Part shown: piece by piece, positions 1-8,128 of the stretch
Layout of the letters: each line of letters starts with the position of its first letter
Position numbering within the stretch: the first letter of the stretch is position 1
The notes under the pieces: model-generated
What the model saw: only the letters and a program-made list of their open reading frames with translations
What the model was told of the DNA's origin: nothing
The model's database searches: none
Translations under genes and position numbers: made by a program
Source: UBA5336 sp964506685
GTDB taxonomy: Bacteria > Pseudomonadota > Alphaproteobacteria > Caulobacterales > Hyphomonadaceae
NCBI GenBank assembly: GCA_964506685.1
Contig: CAZDMQ010000010.1
Coordinates: forward strand, 4,091-68,090
Direction: 5' to 3'
Length of the DNA stretch: 64,000 nucleotides

Positions 1-1840
1 GGCCCTTCTCGTTATAGTCGTAGAAGCCCTTGCCGGCCTTGCGACCGACCCGGCCCTTGTCCTCGACGATCCAGGCCATCAGCTTGCCCAGCTCATTGCT
101 GGAGTAATCGACCCCGGACGCTGCAGCCACCTGGCGGCCGACCTTGAGGGCCGTGTCGAGCCCGACACTGTCGGACACTTCCAGCGGGCCCATGGGCATG
201 CCGGACTGGCGGCCGACATTCTCGATGATCGCCGGCTTGATGCCCTCGCCCAGCATCTGCATGCCTTCCTGGGTGTAGGTACCGAAGCAGCGCGAGGTGT
301 AGAAACCGCGGCTGTCATTGACCACGATCGGCGTCTTCCTGATGGCCAGCACATAGTCGATGGATTTCGCTAGCGTCTCCCGGGTCGTCTTCTCGCCCAT
401 GATGATCTCGACCAGCCCCATCCGCTCCACCGGAGAGAAGAAGTGGATGCCGATGAAGTTCTCAGGCCGCACAGATGCCTCGGCCAGCCCGGTGATCGGC
501 AGGGTCGAGGTATTGGAGCCGAATACGGCGGTCTCGGCGAGCACCGCCTCCGCCTTCTTCGTGATCTCGGCCTTGAGTTCCGGGTTCTCGAACACCGCCT
601 CGACGACGAGGTCGGCCCCGGTGACATCATCATAACTGTCGGTCGTGGTGATGAGGGCGAGCAGGGCGTCGCCCTTCTCCTGGCTCATCTTGCCGCGCGA
701 GACATCCTTCTCGACGAGACGCCGGGAATAGTCCTTGCCCTTCTCGGCATTCTCCTTCGACACGTCGACCAGCACCGTCGGAATGCCGGCCTTGGCCTGG
801 ACATAGGCAATGCCCGCCCCCATCAGGCCGGCACCGATCACGGCGACCTTCGAGAACTCGGTCTTCGGCACCCCCGCCGGCCGGTTCGCGCCCTTGCCGA
901 GCGCCTGCATCGACAGGAACAGCGAGCGGATCATCGCCTTGGCTTCGGGCCGCTGCTGGGTGTTGATGAAATACCGCGTCTCGATCCGCAGCCCGGCATC
1001 GATCGGCACCAGGATGCCCTCATAGACGCACGACAGGATGTTCTTCTGGGCCGGGAAATTGCCATAGGTCTTCGACATCAACATGGCATTGGACATGGTC
1101 ATCACCTGGCCGGCGCCGGGGCTCCTGTGCGGCACGCCGCCCGGTACCTTGAAGCCCTTCTCATCCCAGGGCGCCTTCGCGGTGGGATTGGCCTTCACCC
1201 AGGCCTTCGCCCGCTCCACGATCTCCGCGCCCGGTGCCAGCTCCTGCACCACGCCCATGGCATGGGCCTTCTCGGCATCGAAGCTCTCGCCCTGCAGGAT
1301 CAGCGGCAGGGCCGCCTGCACCCCGACCAGCCGCGGCAGGCGCTGGGTGCCACCGGCGCCTGGCAGCAGGCCGATCTTGGCCTCGGGCAGACCAAACTGG
1401 ATGCGCGGATTGTCATTGGCTGCAACCCGGTAGTGGCAGGCCAGGGCGACTTCGAGCCCGCCGCCAAGCGCAAGCCCGCCGAGCGCGCAGGCGACCGGCT
1501 TGCCGCAGGTCTCGAGCTGACGCAGCGTCCGGTTGAGGGCAAAGCCACGGTCGAACTGGGCCTGCTTGAGCTCGGCCTCGGTCATCTCGCTTTCCGGCTT
1601 CTCGCCGCCGGCTCGTTCGCCCATCTCGCCAAGGTCTGCGCCCGCGCAGAAGCCCGACGGCTTGCCGGAGGAAATGACGAGGCCCTTGATGGCGTCGTTG
1701 CTGGCAACTTCACCGGTGATCGCGATGATGTCGGCGACGGCCTTGCCGGTCAGCGTATTCATGCTGCGGCCGGGCACGTCGAACACGGCGTGCGCGATGC
1801 CGTCGGCATCAATGTCCCATTTGAAGGTTTCAAGTTGCAT
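1..1840 (-). CDS. fadJ: FadJ-like 3-hydroxyacyl-CoA dehydrogenase/enoyl-CoA hydratase (3' end outside window)
   Basis: Multifunctional beta-oxidation enzyme: an N-terminal crotonase domain hydrates enoyl-CoA and a C-terminal domain oxidises 3-hydroxyacyl-CoA with NAD. The frame is open from the ATG at 1840 to the window edge, about 613 codons. Visible are the crotonase glycine-rich stretch LGGGLEVALACH near residue 120, the Rossmann motif GAGLMGAG near residue 330, and GRKAGKGFYDY at the edge, typical of the first C-terminal 3HCDH domain. AGAGGA lies about 8 nt before the ATG. It is the last gene of the minus-strand operon, 20 bp after a small membrane-protein gene and one gene after the thiolase, its usual partner. 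The C-terminus lies beyond base 1. Confidence 0.93.
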   Translation of the reverse strand, partial: MQLETFKWDIDADGIAHAVFDVPGRSMNTLTGKAVADIIAITGEVASNDAIKGLVISSGKPSGFCAGADLGEMGERAGGEKPESEMTEAELKQAQFDRGFALNRTLRQLETCGKPVACALGGLALGGGLEVALACHYRVAANDNPRIQFGLPEAKIGLLPGAGGTQRLPRLVGVQAALPLILQGESFDAEKAHAMGVVQELAPGAEIVERAKAWVKANPTAKAPWDEKGFKVPGGVPHRSPGAGQVMTMSNAMLMSKTYGNFPAQKNILSCVYEGILVPIDAGLRIETRYFINTQQRPEAKAMIRSLFLSMQALGKGANRPAGVPKTEFSKVAVIGAGLMGAGIAYVQAKAGIPTVLVDVSKENAEKGKDYSRRLVEKDVSRGKMSQEKGDALLALITTTDSYDDVTGADLVVEAVFENPELKAEITKKAEAVLAETAVFGSNTSTLPITGLAEASVRPENFIGIHFFSPVERMGLVEIIMGEKTTRETLAKSIDYVLAIRKTPIVVNDSRGFYTSRCFGTYTQEGMQMLGEGIKPAIIENVGRQSGMPMGPLEVSDSVGLDTALKVGRQVAAASGVDYSSNELGKLMAWIVEDKGRVGRKAGKGFYDYNEKG

Positions 1841-1860
1841 ATTGTTCGTCCTCTTGAACG

Positions 1861-2064
1861 TCAGCCCTTATTGGGGCCGTCTCCATTCTTGCCCTTGCTC
1901 TTCAACGCCTGACCGAACCCTGCGCCGATGGCGACCCCGCACCCCATGCCAATGGCAAGGCCGACAGCGAGATCATCCATGGCAACACCGATCGATGCGC
2001 CGAGGGCTGCGCCCAGTCCAATTCCGAGCGCCATGCCTTTGCCTTGAGCGCTCTGCTTGGCCAT
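1861..2064 (-). CDS. Small glycine-zipper membrane protein (67 aa)
   Basis: A 67-aa product with two hydrophobic, glycine-rich segments (MALGIGLGAALGASIGVAM and LAVGLAIGMGCGVAIGAGFG) and a basic C-terminal tail, as in glycine-zipper membrane proteins. Its ATG shares the A of the thiolase stop codon (TGATG at 2062-2066), so translation is probably coupled. It sits between the thiolase and the FadJ-type gene. I do not recognise a family, and the function is unknown. Its reality rests on the coupling, the clear amphipathic pattern and the tight operon spacing. Confidence 0.7.
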   Translation of the reverse strand: MAKQSAQGKGMALGIGLGAALGASIGVAMDDLAVGLAIGMGCGVAIGAGFGQALKSKGKNGDGPNKG

Positions 2065-3269
2065 CAGACCCGCTCGATGATCGTCGCGGTGCCCATGCCG
2101 GCGCCGACGCAGAGCGTGACCAGCGCGGTTTCCTTGCCGGAGCGTTCCAGCTCGTCGACCATGGTGCCGAGCAGCATGCCGCCGGTGGCGCCCAGCGGGT
2201 GGCCAAAGGCAATCGCGCCGCCATTCACGTTCATCTTCTCATGCGGGATATCGAGCAGCTGCATCATGAGCATCGGCACCGCGGCGAAGGCCTCGTTGAG
2301 CTCGTAGATGTCGATATCGCCGACCTCCATGCCGGCCTTCTTCAGCACCTTCTGGGTGACATAGGTCGGCCCGGTGAGCATGATGCCCGGCTCGGACCCG
2401 ATCGAGGCCATGGCGCGGATCCGCGCACGCGGCTTCAGCCCATGCTTCTCGCCCATCTCCTTGGAGCCGAACAGCACCGCCGAGGCGCCATCGACAATAC
2501 CCGAGGAATTGCCGGCATGGTGGACGTGGTCGATCGCCTCAAGCTCGGGATAACGCTGCTTGATCACCTCGTCGAAGCCCATGGCGCCCATGCCTGCAAA
2601 GGAGGGCTGCAATGCGCCGAGCGACTGCATGGTCGCATCGGGGCGCATGTGCTCGTCATGGTCAAGCTGGGTGCCGCCCATCTGGTCCCGGACCGGCACG
2701 ATGGAGCGGGCGAACCGGCCCTCTTCCCAGGCCTTGGCGGCCCGCTTCTGGCTCTCGACGGCGTAAGCGTCGACATCGTCGCGGGAGAAGCCGTACTTGG
2801 TGGCGATGGTGTCGGCACCGATGCCCTGGGGCGCGAAATAGGTCTTGATCGCGACCTGCGGGTCGGACGACCAGGCACCGCCGGCCGCGCCCATGGGTAC
2901 GCGCGACATGGATTCGACACCGCCGCCGATGGCCATGTCGGCCTCCCCGGTCATCACCTTGGACGCAGCCATGTTGCAGGCCTCAAGTCCCGAGGCGCAG
3001 AAGCGGTCGACCTGCACGCCGGCCGTGGTCTCGGCATACTCGGCGTTGAGCACCGCAATTCGGGCAATGTCGCCGCCCTGTTCGCCGACCGGGCTGACGC
3101 AGCCCAGCACGACGTCATCGACATCCGCAGTGTCAAGCTCGTTGCGGTCACGAACGGCGGCCAGCGCCTGGGTTGCCAGTGACAACGCGGTGATTTCATG
3201 CAGGGCGCCAGAGGCTTTCCCCTTTCCGCGCGGGGTACGCACGGCGTCGTAGATATAGGCTTCAGCCAT
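2064..3269 (-). CDS. fadA: Acetyl-CoA C-acyltransferase (thiolase)
   Basis: Thiolase of 401 aa, the last step of beta-oxidation (3-ketoacyl-CoA plus CoA to acetyl-CoA). The acyl-accepting cysteine is Cys91 in RFCASGLEAC. The His motif NGGAIAFGHPLGATGG and the second Cys motif LCVGAGMG are near the C-terminus. The start at MAEAYIYDAVRTPRG is set by AAGGAGG 7 nt upstream; a longer in-frame extension lacks thiolase similarity and a ribosome site. It is followed by an overlapping small membrane-protein gene and then the FadJ-type gene. Full length for the family. Confidence 0.95.
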   Translation of the reverse strand: MAEAYIYDAVRTPRGKGKASGALHEITALSLATQALAAVRDRNELDTADVDDVVLGCVSPVGEQGGDIARIAVLNAEYAETTAGVQVDRFCASGLEACNMAASKVMTGEADMAIGGGVESMSRVPMGAAGGAWSSDPQVAIKTYFAPQGIGADTIATKYGFSRDDVDAYAVESQKRAAKAWEEGRFARSIVPVRDQMGGTQLDHDEHMRPDATMQSLGALQPSFAGMGAMGFDEVIKQRYPELEAIDHVHHAGNSSGIVDGASAVLFGSKEMGEKHGLKPRARIRAMASIGSEPGIMLTGPTYVTQKVLKKAGMEVGDIDIYELNEAFAAVPMLMMQLLDIPHEKMNVNGGAIAFGHPLGATGGMLLGTMVDELERSGKETALVTLCVGAGMGTATIIERV

Positions 3270-3319
3270 GTTGGATCCTCCTTGGGGTGTATCGTCGCCA
3301 GGTCGGCTCGGGTGTGGGG

Positions 3320-3451
3320 TTATTCGGCGGGGAGCGTGCATCGTTCCGGCTTCATCCCTCGCATGACGCGACCGCTGATCACGTAGGCGAGAAGGATAGC
3401 CGAAAGGATCATCGAAACGGACGGAATATCTTCTATCGCAACGTCAAACAT
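3320..3451 (-). CDS. Predicted 43-aa single-span membrane peptide
   Basis: A 43-codon frame beginning MFDVAIEDIPSVSMIL with one hydrophobic span (about residues 12-27, SMILSAILLAYVISG) followed by a positively charged tail. The start codon lies inside the end of the preceding 69-aa gene (8-nt overlap, ATGTTTGA). It ends 50 bp before the thiolase start. No family is recognised. The overlap, the transmembrane character and the placement in a run of coupled small genes support it as a real gene, but its length makes this tentative. Confidence 0.5.
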   Translation of the reverse strand: MFDVAIEDIPSVSMILSAILLAYVISGRVMRGMKPERCTLPAE

Positions 3452-3653
3452 CTCGATCTACTTTCAACGCCTGCGGGTTCGGAATGGCAGGATAATGCAA
3501 TAGCACAGCAATGAACAGGAACATCAGCGCCCTGCCGAATTCCTGGTCTGCGACCGCGATGATCCCGCCTGCGATGATCGATCCGACCGCAAGCGCATTG
3601 AAACATGTGGCACGCGACTTTTGTGCCTCCTTGCAGCGGTCGGTTTCCGTCAT
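3444..3653 (-). CDS. Small two-span membrane protein (69 aa)
   Basis: 69 aa beginning MTETDRCKEAQKSRAT. It has two hydrophobic segments, FNALAVGSIIAGGIIAVA and ALMFLFIAVLLHYPAI, and a short charged C-terminus. Its ATG overlaps the stop of the upstream acyl-CoA dehydrogenase (TGATG at 3651-3655), so it is probably translated by coupling. A further 43-aa membrane peptide overlaps its own end. The family is unknown. It may be a membrane partner of the beta-oxidation enzymes, which is inference from position only. Confidence 0.65.
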   Translation of the reverse strand: MTETDRCKEAQKSRATCFNALAVGSIIAGGIIAVADQEFGRALMFLFIAVLLHYPAIPNPQALKVDRDV

Positions 3654-4819
3654 CACAGCGTCCGCGCGATCAGCAGCTTCATCACCTCGTTGGCGCCGCC
3701 ATAGATGCGCTGGACGCGGGCATCGGCATACATCTGGGCGATCGGGTATTCGTCCATGTAGCCATAACCGCCATGCAGCTGCACGCACTCGTCGATGATC
3801 TTGCACTGCAGGTCCGAGATCCAGTACTTGCTCATGGAGGCGGTGGCCGCATCGAGCTCGCCCTTCAGCAAGAGATCGGTGCAATGGTCGGCAAAGACCC
3901 GCGCCACCGTTGCCTCGGTCTTGCACTCGGCCAGCTTGAACTGGGTATTCTGGAAATCGAAGATGGTCTTGCCGAAGGCCTTGCGCTGTTTCACATAGGC
4001 GATGGTCTCGGTGAGCGCGCGCTCGATCATCCCGATGCCCTGCAGCCCGATGATGTGTCGCTCCTGCGGCAACTGCTGCATCAGCTGCACGAAGCCCCGT
4101 CCCTCCTCGCCGCCGAGCAGGGCATCGGCCGGCACCTTCACGTCATTGAAGAATAGCTCCGAGGTATCGGCTGCATGCTGGCCGACCTTGTCGAGGTTCC
4201 GCCCGCGCTGGAAGCCCTCGACCTCGTCGGTGTCGACCAGCATCAGCGAGATGCCCTTCGCCCCCTCGGACGGATCGGTCTTGGCGACCAGCACGATCAG
4301 GTCTGCTGTCTGGCCGTTCGAGATGAACGTCTTCGAGCCGTTGATGACATAGCCATTGCCATCCTTGCGGGCCGTCGTCTTCACGTTCTGGAGATCGGAG
4401 CCGGTGCCCGGCTCAGACATGGCGATGGCGAGAACCTTCTCGCCGCTCGCACATTTCGGCAGCCATTTCCGCTTCTGCTCCTCGGTGCCGTAGTGCAGGA
4501 TATAGGGCGCAATGATCGCATTGTGCAGGGTGATGCCGAAGCCGTCGACGCCCTTCCACTGCTGCTGTTCGATGATCACCGCCTCATGCCGGAAATCGCC
4601 GCCAGCCCCGCCATATTCCTCGGGGATGGACGCGCACAGCAGGCCCATCTCGCCGGCTTTCGTCCACATCTCACGCGGCACCACACCGGCCTTCCGCCAC
4701 TCGTTCACATGCGGGGCGCAGTCCTTCTCGAAGAACTGGCCCACCGCATCGGAGAACATCGAGATCTCCTCCTCCTGGCGCCAGGCCGGCATCGGCACAT
4801 CAAGCGGGGACTGCAGCAT
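3653..4819 (-). CDS. Acyl-CoA dehydrogenase, long-chain (LCAD) type
   Basis: FAD enzyme of 388 aa catalysing the first step of beta-oxidation. The catalytic base is probably Glu253 in LPQERHII, where mammalian LCAD and isovaleryl-CoA dehydrogenase carry it. The usual short/medium-chain glutamate of the IYEGT motif is replaced here by IYGGANE, as in LCAD. Substrate and FAD motifs include AMSEPGTGSD (residues 133-142) and KQRKAFGK. GAGGGAG precedes the ATG. It is the first gene of the operon running through two small membrane genes, thiolase and the FadJ-type gene, behind a good promoter and a MerR-type operator. Confidence 0.93.
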   Translation of the reverse strand: MLQSPLDVPMPAWRQEEEISMFSDAVGQFFEKDCAPHVNEWRKAGVVPREMWTKAGEMGLLCASIPEEYGGAGGDFRHEAVIIEQQQWKGVDGFGITLHNAIIAPYILHYGTEEQKRKWLPKCASGEKVLAIAMSEPGTGSDLQNVKTTARKDGNGYVINGSKTFISNGQTADLIVLVAKTDPSEGAKGISLMLVDTDEVEGFQRGRNLDKVGQHAADTSELFFNDVKVPADALLGGEEGRGFVQLMQQLPQERHIIGLQGIGMIERALTETIAYVKQRKAFGKTIFDFQNTQFKLAECKTEATVARVFADHCTDLLLKGELDAATASMSKYWISDLQCKIIDECVQLHGGYGYMDEYPIAQMYADARVQRIYGGANEVMKLLIARTL

Positions 4820-4865
4820 GTCGAACTCCCTCGAAATCGGTGTGGCGCCCCTCCGGACGCTTGTC

Positions 4866-4886
4866 GTTTACGTTCACGTCAACGTC
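4866..4886 (-). promoter_or_regulatory. Candidate MerR-family operator of the acyl-CoA dehydrogenase operon
   Basis: An imperfect 18-bp dyad, GTTTACGT-TC-ACGTCAAC on the plus strand (4866-4883; arms match at 7 of 8), plus GTC. It starts right at the -10 element of the operon promoter. Sixteen of 21 positions are identical to a site upstream of the merR gene at 7824-7844. The ACGT-centred form resembles sites described for LiuR-type MerR regulators of acyl-CoA catabolism. Binding is inferred. Confidence 0.55.
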
Positions 4887-4914
4887 TTATAGCAAGGTCG
4901 CCGCTGTTTGTCGA
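4886..4914 (-). promoter_or_regulatory. Sigma-70-type promoter for the beta-oxidation operon
   Basis: On the minus strand, TCGACA (4909-4914) and TATAAG (4886-4891) are separated by exactly 17 bp; each hexamer matches its consensus at 5 of 6 positions. The start would fall about 60 nt before the dehydrogenase ATG, inside the ACGT dyad. That geometry suits steric repression or MerR-type control. Confidence 0.5.
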
Positions 4915-4934
4915 AGCCTGCCCATGGGTAAGGG

Positions 4935-5108
4935 TCAGTCGGAAAGACGCTGCCAGCGCAGGCCCGGAAACGCTGCAAATTCGCCGTCGAAGCGCATCAC
5001 CTGCGTCTCGCCCTCGATCGCAGCCGCAAGTGACACCGGGGCGGCCCCGCCAGCCGGATCATTCCCGACACAGGCATTCAGCAGGACACTCGCGTCCGGA
5101 AGGATCAT
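4935..5108 (-). pseudogene. VapC (PIN-domain) toxin remnant with internal deletion
   Basis: A 57-codon frame that joins the N-terminus of a VapC ribonuclease (MILPDASVLLNA, with the first active-site Asp) to its C-terminus (SLAAAIEGETQVMRFDGEFAAFPGLRW, matching the FDRDFARFPGLRW-type ending). Intact VapC proteins are about 130 aa, so roughly 70 central residues and their acidic ligands are missing. The second Asp of the FDxDF motif is Glu here. No VapB antitoxin was found upstream. It ends about 20 bp before the operon promoter at 4886-4914. Judged non-functional; recognition rests on the two end motifs. Confidence 0.6.
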
Positions 5109-5259
5109 CCCGCCCGGCCCGCGACAGGACCGGCCCGTTGTCTTCGACCGCCGCACCAGTTCCATAACGCCTGTCCCGCCGCTCCCGGAACCGGACACGG
5201 GCATCAGGCATGAACACGTCAAACCGGGACGACCTCGCCCACCCCGATTCGCCGGCCCC

Positions 5260-7044
5260 TCAGAACGCCTCCGCATCGAGCGCCATCATCGTGTCCGAAC
5301 CGGCCTTCAGCTTGGCGAGATGGGCCCCGGCCTCCGGCAGGATCCGCTCCATGAAATACCGGCCCGTGACCAGCTTGTCTGCATAGAACCGCTCGCCCGC
5401 ATCGGCTTTCGCCAGCGCCACCTCGGCCATCCGTGCCCACATATAGGCCAGCGCCGTCAGGCCGAAGATCTGAAGATAGTCGGTCGAGGCCGCCCCGGCA
5501 TTGTTGAAATTCGCCATGCCGTTCTGCATCAGCCAGTTGGTGCCGTCCTGCAATTGCGCCCGGGCGGTCTTCAGCCCCTCGACATAGGGCGCCATGGCCG
5601 CCGTCTCCTGGTGCTCGGCAATATAGTCGTCCAGTTCGGCGAAGAAGGTGAAGATGGCCCGGCCGGAGTCGGCCGCCAGCTTGCGCCCCACGAGGTCGAG
5701 CGCCTGGATGCCATTCGTGCCTTCGTAGATCAGCGAGATCCGGCAGTCGCGGACGATCTGCTCGAGCCCCCATTCCCGCGTGAACCCCGAGCCGCCATGC
5801 ACCTGCAGCGCGTCATTGCACGCCTTGTAGCCGCGATCGGTGAGGAATGCCTTCACGACCGGGGTCATCAGCGCCATGTAATCGCCGGCCTTCTCCCGCA
5901 CCCCCGCATCGGGGCTCCTGTGCAGGAGGTCGCCATGCAGCGCGACCCAGTAGGCAAAGGCCCGCGCCCCTTCGATGAACGCTTTCTGGTCCATCAGCAT
6001 CCGCCGGACATCCGGGTGGACGATGATCGGATCGGCCGGCCTGTCCGGGGCAACCGCCCCCGACAGCGAGCGGCCCTGGATGCGCTCGCGGGCAAAATCG
6101 GCAGCGTTCTGGTAAGCCACCTCGGCCTGCGACAGCCCCTGCAGGCCGACCCCCAGCCGCGCCTCGTTCATCATCACGAACATGGTGCGCATGCCCTTGT
6201 GTTCCTCGCCCACGAGCCAGCCGGTCGCCCCGTCATAATTCATCACGCAGGTCGCATTGCCGTGGATCCCCATCTTCTCCTCGAGCCCGCCGCAGGTGAC
6301 GGCATTGCGCGCGCCGAGCGAACCGTCCGCATTGACGAGGAACTTCGGCACGACAAACAGTGAGATGCCCTTGATGCCATCGGGGGCGCCGTCGATCCGG
6401 GCGAGCACGAGATGGATGATGTTCCCGGTGAGATCCTGTTCGCCGCCAGAGATCCAGATCTTCTGGCCGGTAATCCTGTAGCTGCCATCGGCCTCTGGCA
6501 CCGCCCGCGTGCGGATCAGGCCGAGATCGGTGCCGCATTGCGGTTCGGTGAGGTTCATCGTGCCGGCCCACTCACCGGACGCCATCTTCGGCCCATAAAG
6601 CTGCTTCTGCGCATCCGAGCCGCCCGCCATCAGCGCCTGGTAGGCGCCATGGGTCAGCCCCGGATACATCCCGAACGCCATGTTCGCCGACGACACCATC
6701 TCGGTCCACGCCACGTTCAGCACATGCGGAAGTCCCTGCCCGCCCATCTCCGGCTCCGCCGAGAGCGCGGGCCAGCCATTCTCCACCAGCTGGCGATAGG
6801 CCTCAGGGAAACCGGCAGGCGTGCTCACTGTACCGTCATCGTGCCGGGCGCACCCTTCCGCGTCGCCGACCCGGTTGAGCGGGAACAACACTTCGGAGGC
6901 AAACCGCCCGCCTTCATCGAGGATCTGGTCGACCACGTCCGGGCTGGCATCGGCAAAGCCGCCGAGATTGGAATAGGCCTGGATCGCGAGCAGTTCATGC
7001 AGCAGGAACTTCATTTCGCGGGTGGGGGCTATGTAGCGGGGCAT
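5260..7044 (-). CDS. Acyl-CoA dehydrogenase, DmdC-like long form
   Basis: 594-aa acyl-CoA dehydrogenase of the long family that carries an extra C-terminal domain and includes 3-methylmercaptopropionyl-CoA dehydrogenase. The catalytic Glu is in SLIYEGTNGIQALDLVGRK. FAD/substrate motifs include NLTEPQCGTDLG and QKIWISGGEQ. The last ~130 residues form the helical C-terminal domain typical of the group. GAGGAG precedes the ATG. It lies downstream of merR, same strand, with a 278-bp gap. The real substrate (a fatty acyl-CoA or a sulfur-containing acyl-CoA) cannot be read from the sequence. Confidence 0.92.
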   Translation of the reverse strand: MPRYIAPTREMKFLLHELLAIQAYSNLGGFADASPDVVDQILDEGGRFASEVLFPLNRVGDAEGCARHDDGTVSTPAGFPEAYRQLVENGWPALSAEPEMGGQGLPHVLNVAWTEMVSSANMAFGMYPGLTHGAYQALMAGGSDAQKQLYGPKMASGEWAGTMNLTEPQCGTDLGLIRTRAVPEADGSYRITGQKIWISGGEQDLTGNIIHLVLARIDGAPDGIKGISLFVVPKFLVNADGSLGARNAVTCGGLEEKMGIHGNATCVMNYDGATGWLVGEEHKGMRTMFVMMNEARLGVGLQGLSQAEVAYQNAADFARERIQGRSLSGAVAPDRPADPIIVHPDVRRMLMDQKAFIEGARAFAYWVALHGDLLHRSPDAGVREKAGDYMALMTPVVKAFLTDRGYKACNDALQVHGGSGFTREWGLEQIVRDCRISLIYEGTNGIQALDLVGRKLAADSGRAIFTFFAELDDYIAEHQETAAMAPYVEGLKTARAQLQDGTNWLMQNGMANFNNAGAASTDYLQIFGLTALAYMWARMAEVALAKADAGERFYADKLVTGRYFMERILPEAGAHLAKLKAGSDTMMALDAEAF

Positions 7045-7322
7045 CGGTTCACTCCTCGGTCTCGTGTGACCGGAGCGGCGGGGCCGGCGGGGCGAAGGTG
7101 CGGGCTGGGGGCTGGTCCCTTCCCCCTCGCCGCGATCCGGTTCCCCGGTGGCCCGTCATCGCCGCCCGGTCACGTCTTTACAGTTTGCTTTCGTCCAGTC
7201 AGCTCTGACGATCCTCTGCGGGTGCCTTGCACGGACGAGGCGTTCAGTGCAGGCCGGTCGGCAGGCACGGCACGGTTGACCGCCGGATCCGGCCGGCCCG
7301 ACCCGGCGCATTCCGGAGGCAG

Positions 7323-7805
7323 TCAGCTGTCGGTGTCCATCCGGGCGCGGGCCACCTTGCCATAGGCCGCGACGCGTTCGGCGTCCTCCTCGCCGGGGCC
7401 GACCCGTGCCAGCTGCTCCTTCGCCCAGGCGATGCCCTGGTCGAGCGCTTCCAGCGCATGCTCGATGTCGCGGCGCTGCTCGCGCAGGCGGATCGCCTGC
7501 TCCTCGAATTTCCTGAGGCTGAGGCGAAGCTGTGTGCGCTGGCCGTCGCCGAGCCCGTAGAGATCAAGAATCTCGCGGATATCGGCCAGTGGCAGGCCGA
7601 CCCGCTTGCCGCGCAGGATCAGCTTCAGCCGTGCCCGGTCGCGATTGGAATAGACCCGCATCATCCCGTCGCGCGCGGGATGCAGCATGTCCTTGTCCTC
7701 GTAGAAGCGCAACGCTCGCGGCGTGACCCCGAACTCCCTGGCCAGTTCGGAGATCGTGAAGGTGCGGTTGTCGGCGGCGGAGAGGGATTTTTCTGTATCT
7801 GGCAT
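7323..7805 (-). CDS. MerR-family transcriptional regulator
   Basis: 160-aa regulator with an N-terminal MerR winged helix (FTISELAREFGVTPRALRFYEDKDML, about residues 15-40) and a dimerising coiled coil (about 90-130), followed by a short tail with no obvious effector-binding cysteines. This fits the LiuR-like MerR proteins that control acyl-CoA catabolism rather than metal sensors. The start at MPDTEK was chosen because a -10-like CATAAC lies only 6 nt upstream and no Shine-Dalgarno is present, suggesting a leaderless mRNA. An ACGT dyad overlaps its -35. It probably controls the downstream dehydrogenases and itself. Confidence 0.88.
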   Translation of the reverse strand: MPDTEKSLSAADNRTFTISELAREFGVTPRALRFYEDKDMLHPARDGMMRVYSNRDRARLKLILRGKRVGLPLADIREILDLYGLGDGQRTQLRLSLRKFEEQAIRLREQRRDIEHALEALDQGIAWAKEQLARVGPGEEDAERVAAYGKVARARMDTDS

Positions 7806-7811
7806 GAAATT

Positions 7812-7840
7812 GTTATGCCGCAGCCTTACGCGAACGTCAA
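7812..7840 (-). promoter_or_regulatory. Promoter of merR, probably giving a leaderless mRNA
   Basis: On the minus strand TTGACG (7835-7840) and CATAAC (7812-7817) lie 17 bp apart. Only six bases separate the -10 from the ATG, so the transcript would start at or next to the start codon. The lack of a ribosome site agrees with this. Confidence 0.4.
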
Positions 7841-7844
7841 CGTC
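7824..7844 (-). promoter_or_regulatory. Second copy of the MerR-type operator (autoregulation)
   Basis: The right half, ACGTCAACGTC on the plus strand, is identical to the site at 4866-4886; the left half keeps TTACG. The site overlaps the -35 of the merR promoter. Sharing the motif between the regulator and the target operon supports an autoregulated regulon. Confidence 0.5.
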
Positions 7845-8020
7845 ATGCGCCATGGGACGCGTCCGCCACGAATCGGATTACAGATGCAACGACAACCTCA
7901 ACCTGCCGGGCAGACCCATGGAGACAGGCGATCGGAACGATCCGTTCACACCCCTTCCACAGACGCAATCGAAGCGCTGCACAGGATTGGCATTCCGGCC
8001 AATGGCGGAGCTGCCGTCGA

Positions 8021-8035
8021 TTAACTAATCCTTAA
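8021..8035. promoter_or_regulatory. Perfect CtrA box (TTAA-N7-TTAA)
   Basis: TTAA at 8021-8024 and TTAA at 8032-8035 with exactly 7 bp between, followed by C: the full consensus of the alphaproteobacterial cell-cycle regulator CtrA. It is 93 bp before the start of the PodJ-like gene. TTAA is rare in this GC-rich DNA, so chance occurrence is less likely. A GANTC (CcrM methylation) site, GAATC, also lies in this gap near 7872. Confidence 0.6.
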
Positions 8036-8128
8036 CGAGAAGCCGCCCACTCCCGATCATCAGAGTGACATGGCCCCGACAATCGCGTGGGCGGTTGGTG
8101 ACGGGCTCGGCGCAGAACGGAGCCTGGA

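Noticed and set aside
3608..3624. Plus-strand TGGCACG as a sigma-54 promoter
   Set aside because: The -12 GC is missing at the required 10-bp distance, and it lies inside coding sequence of the 69-aa gene.
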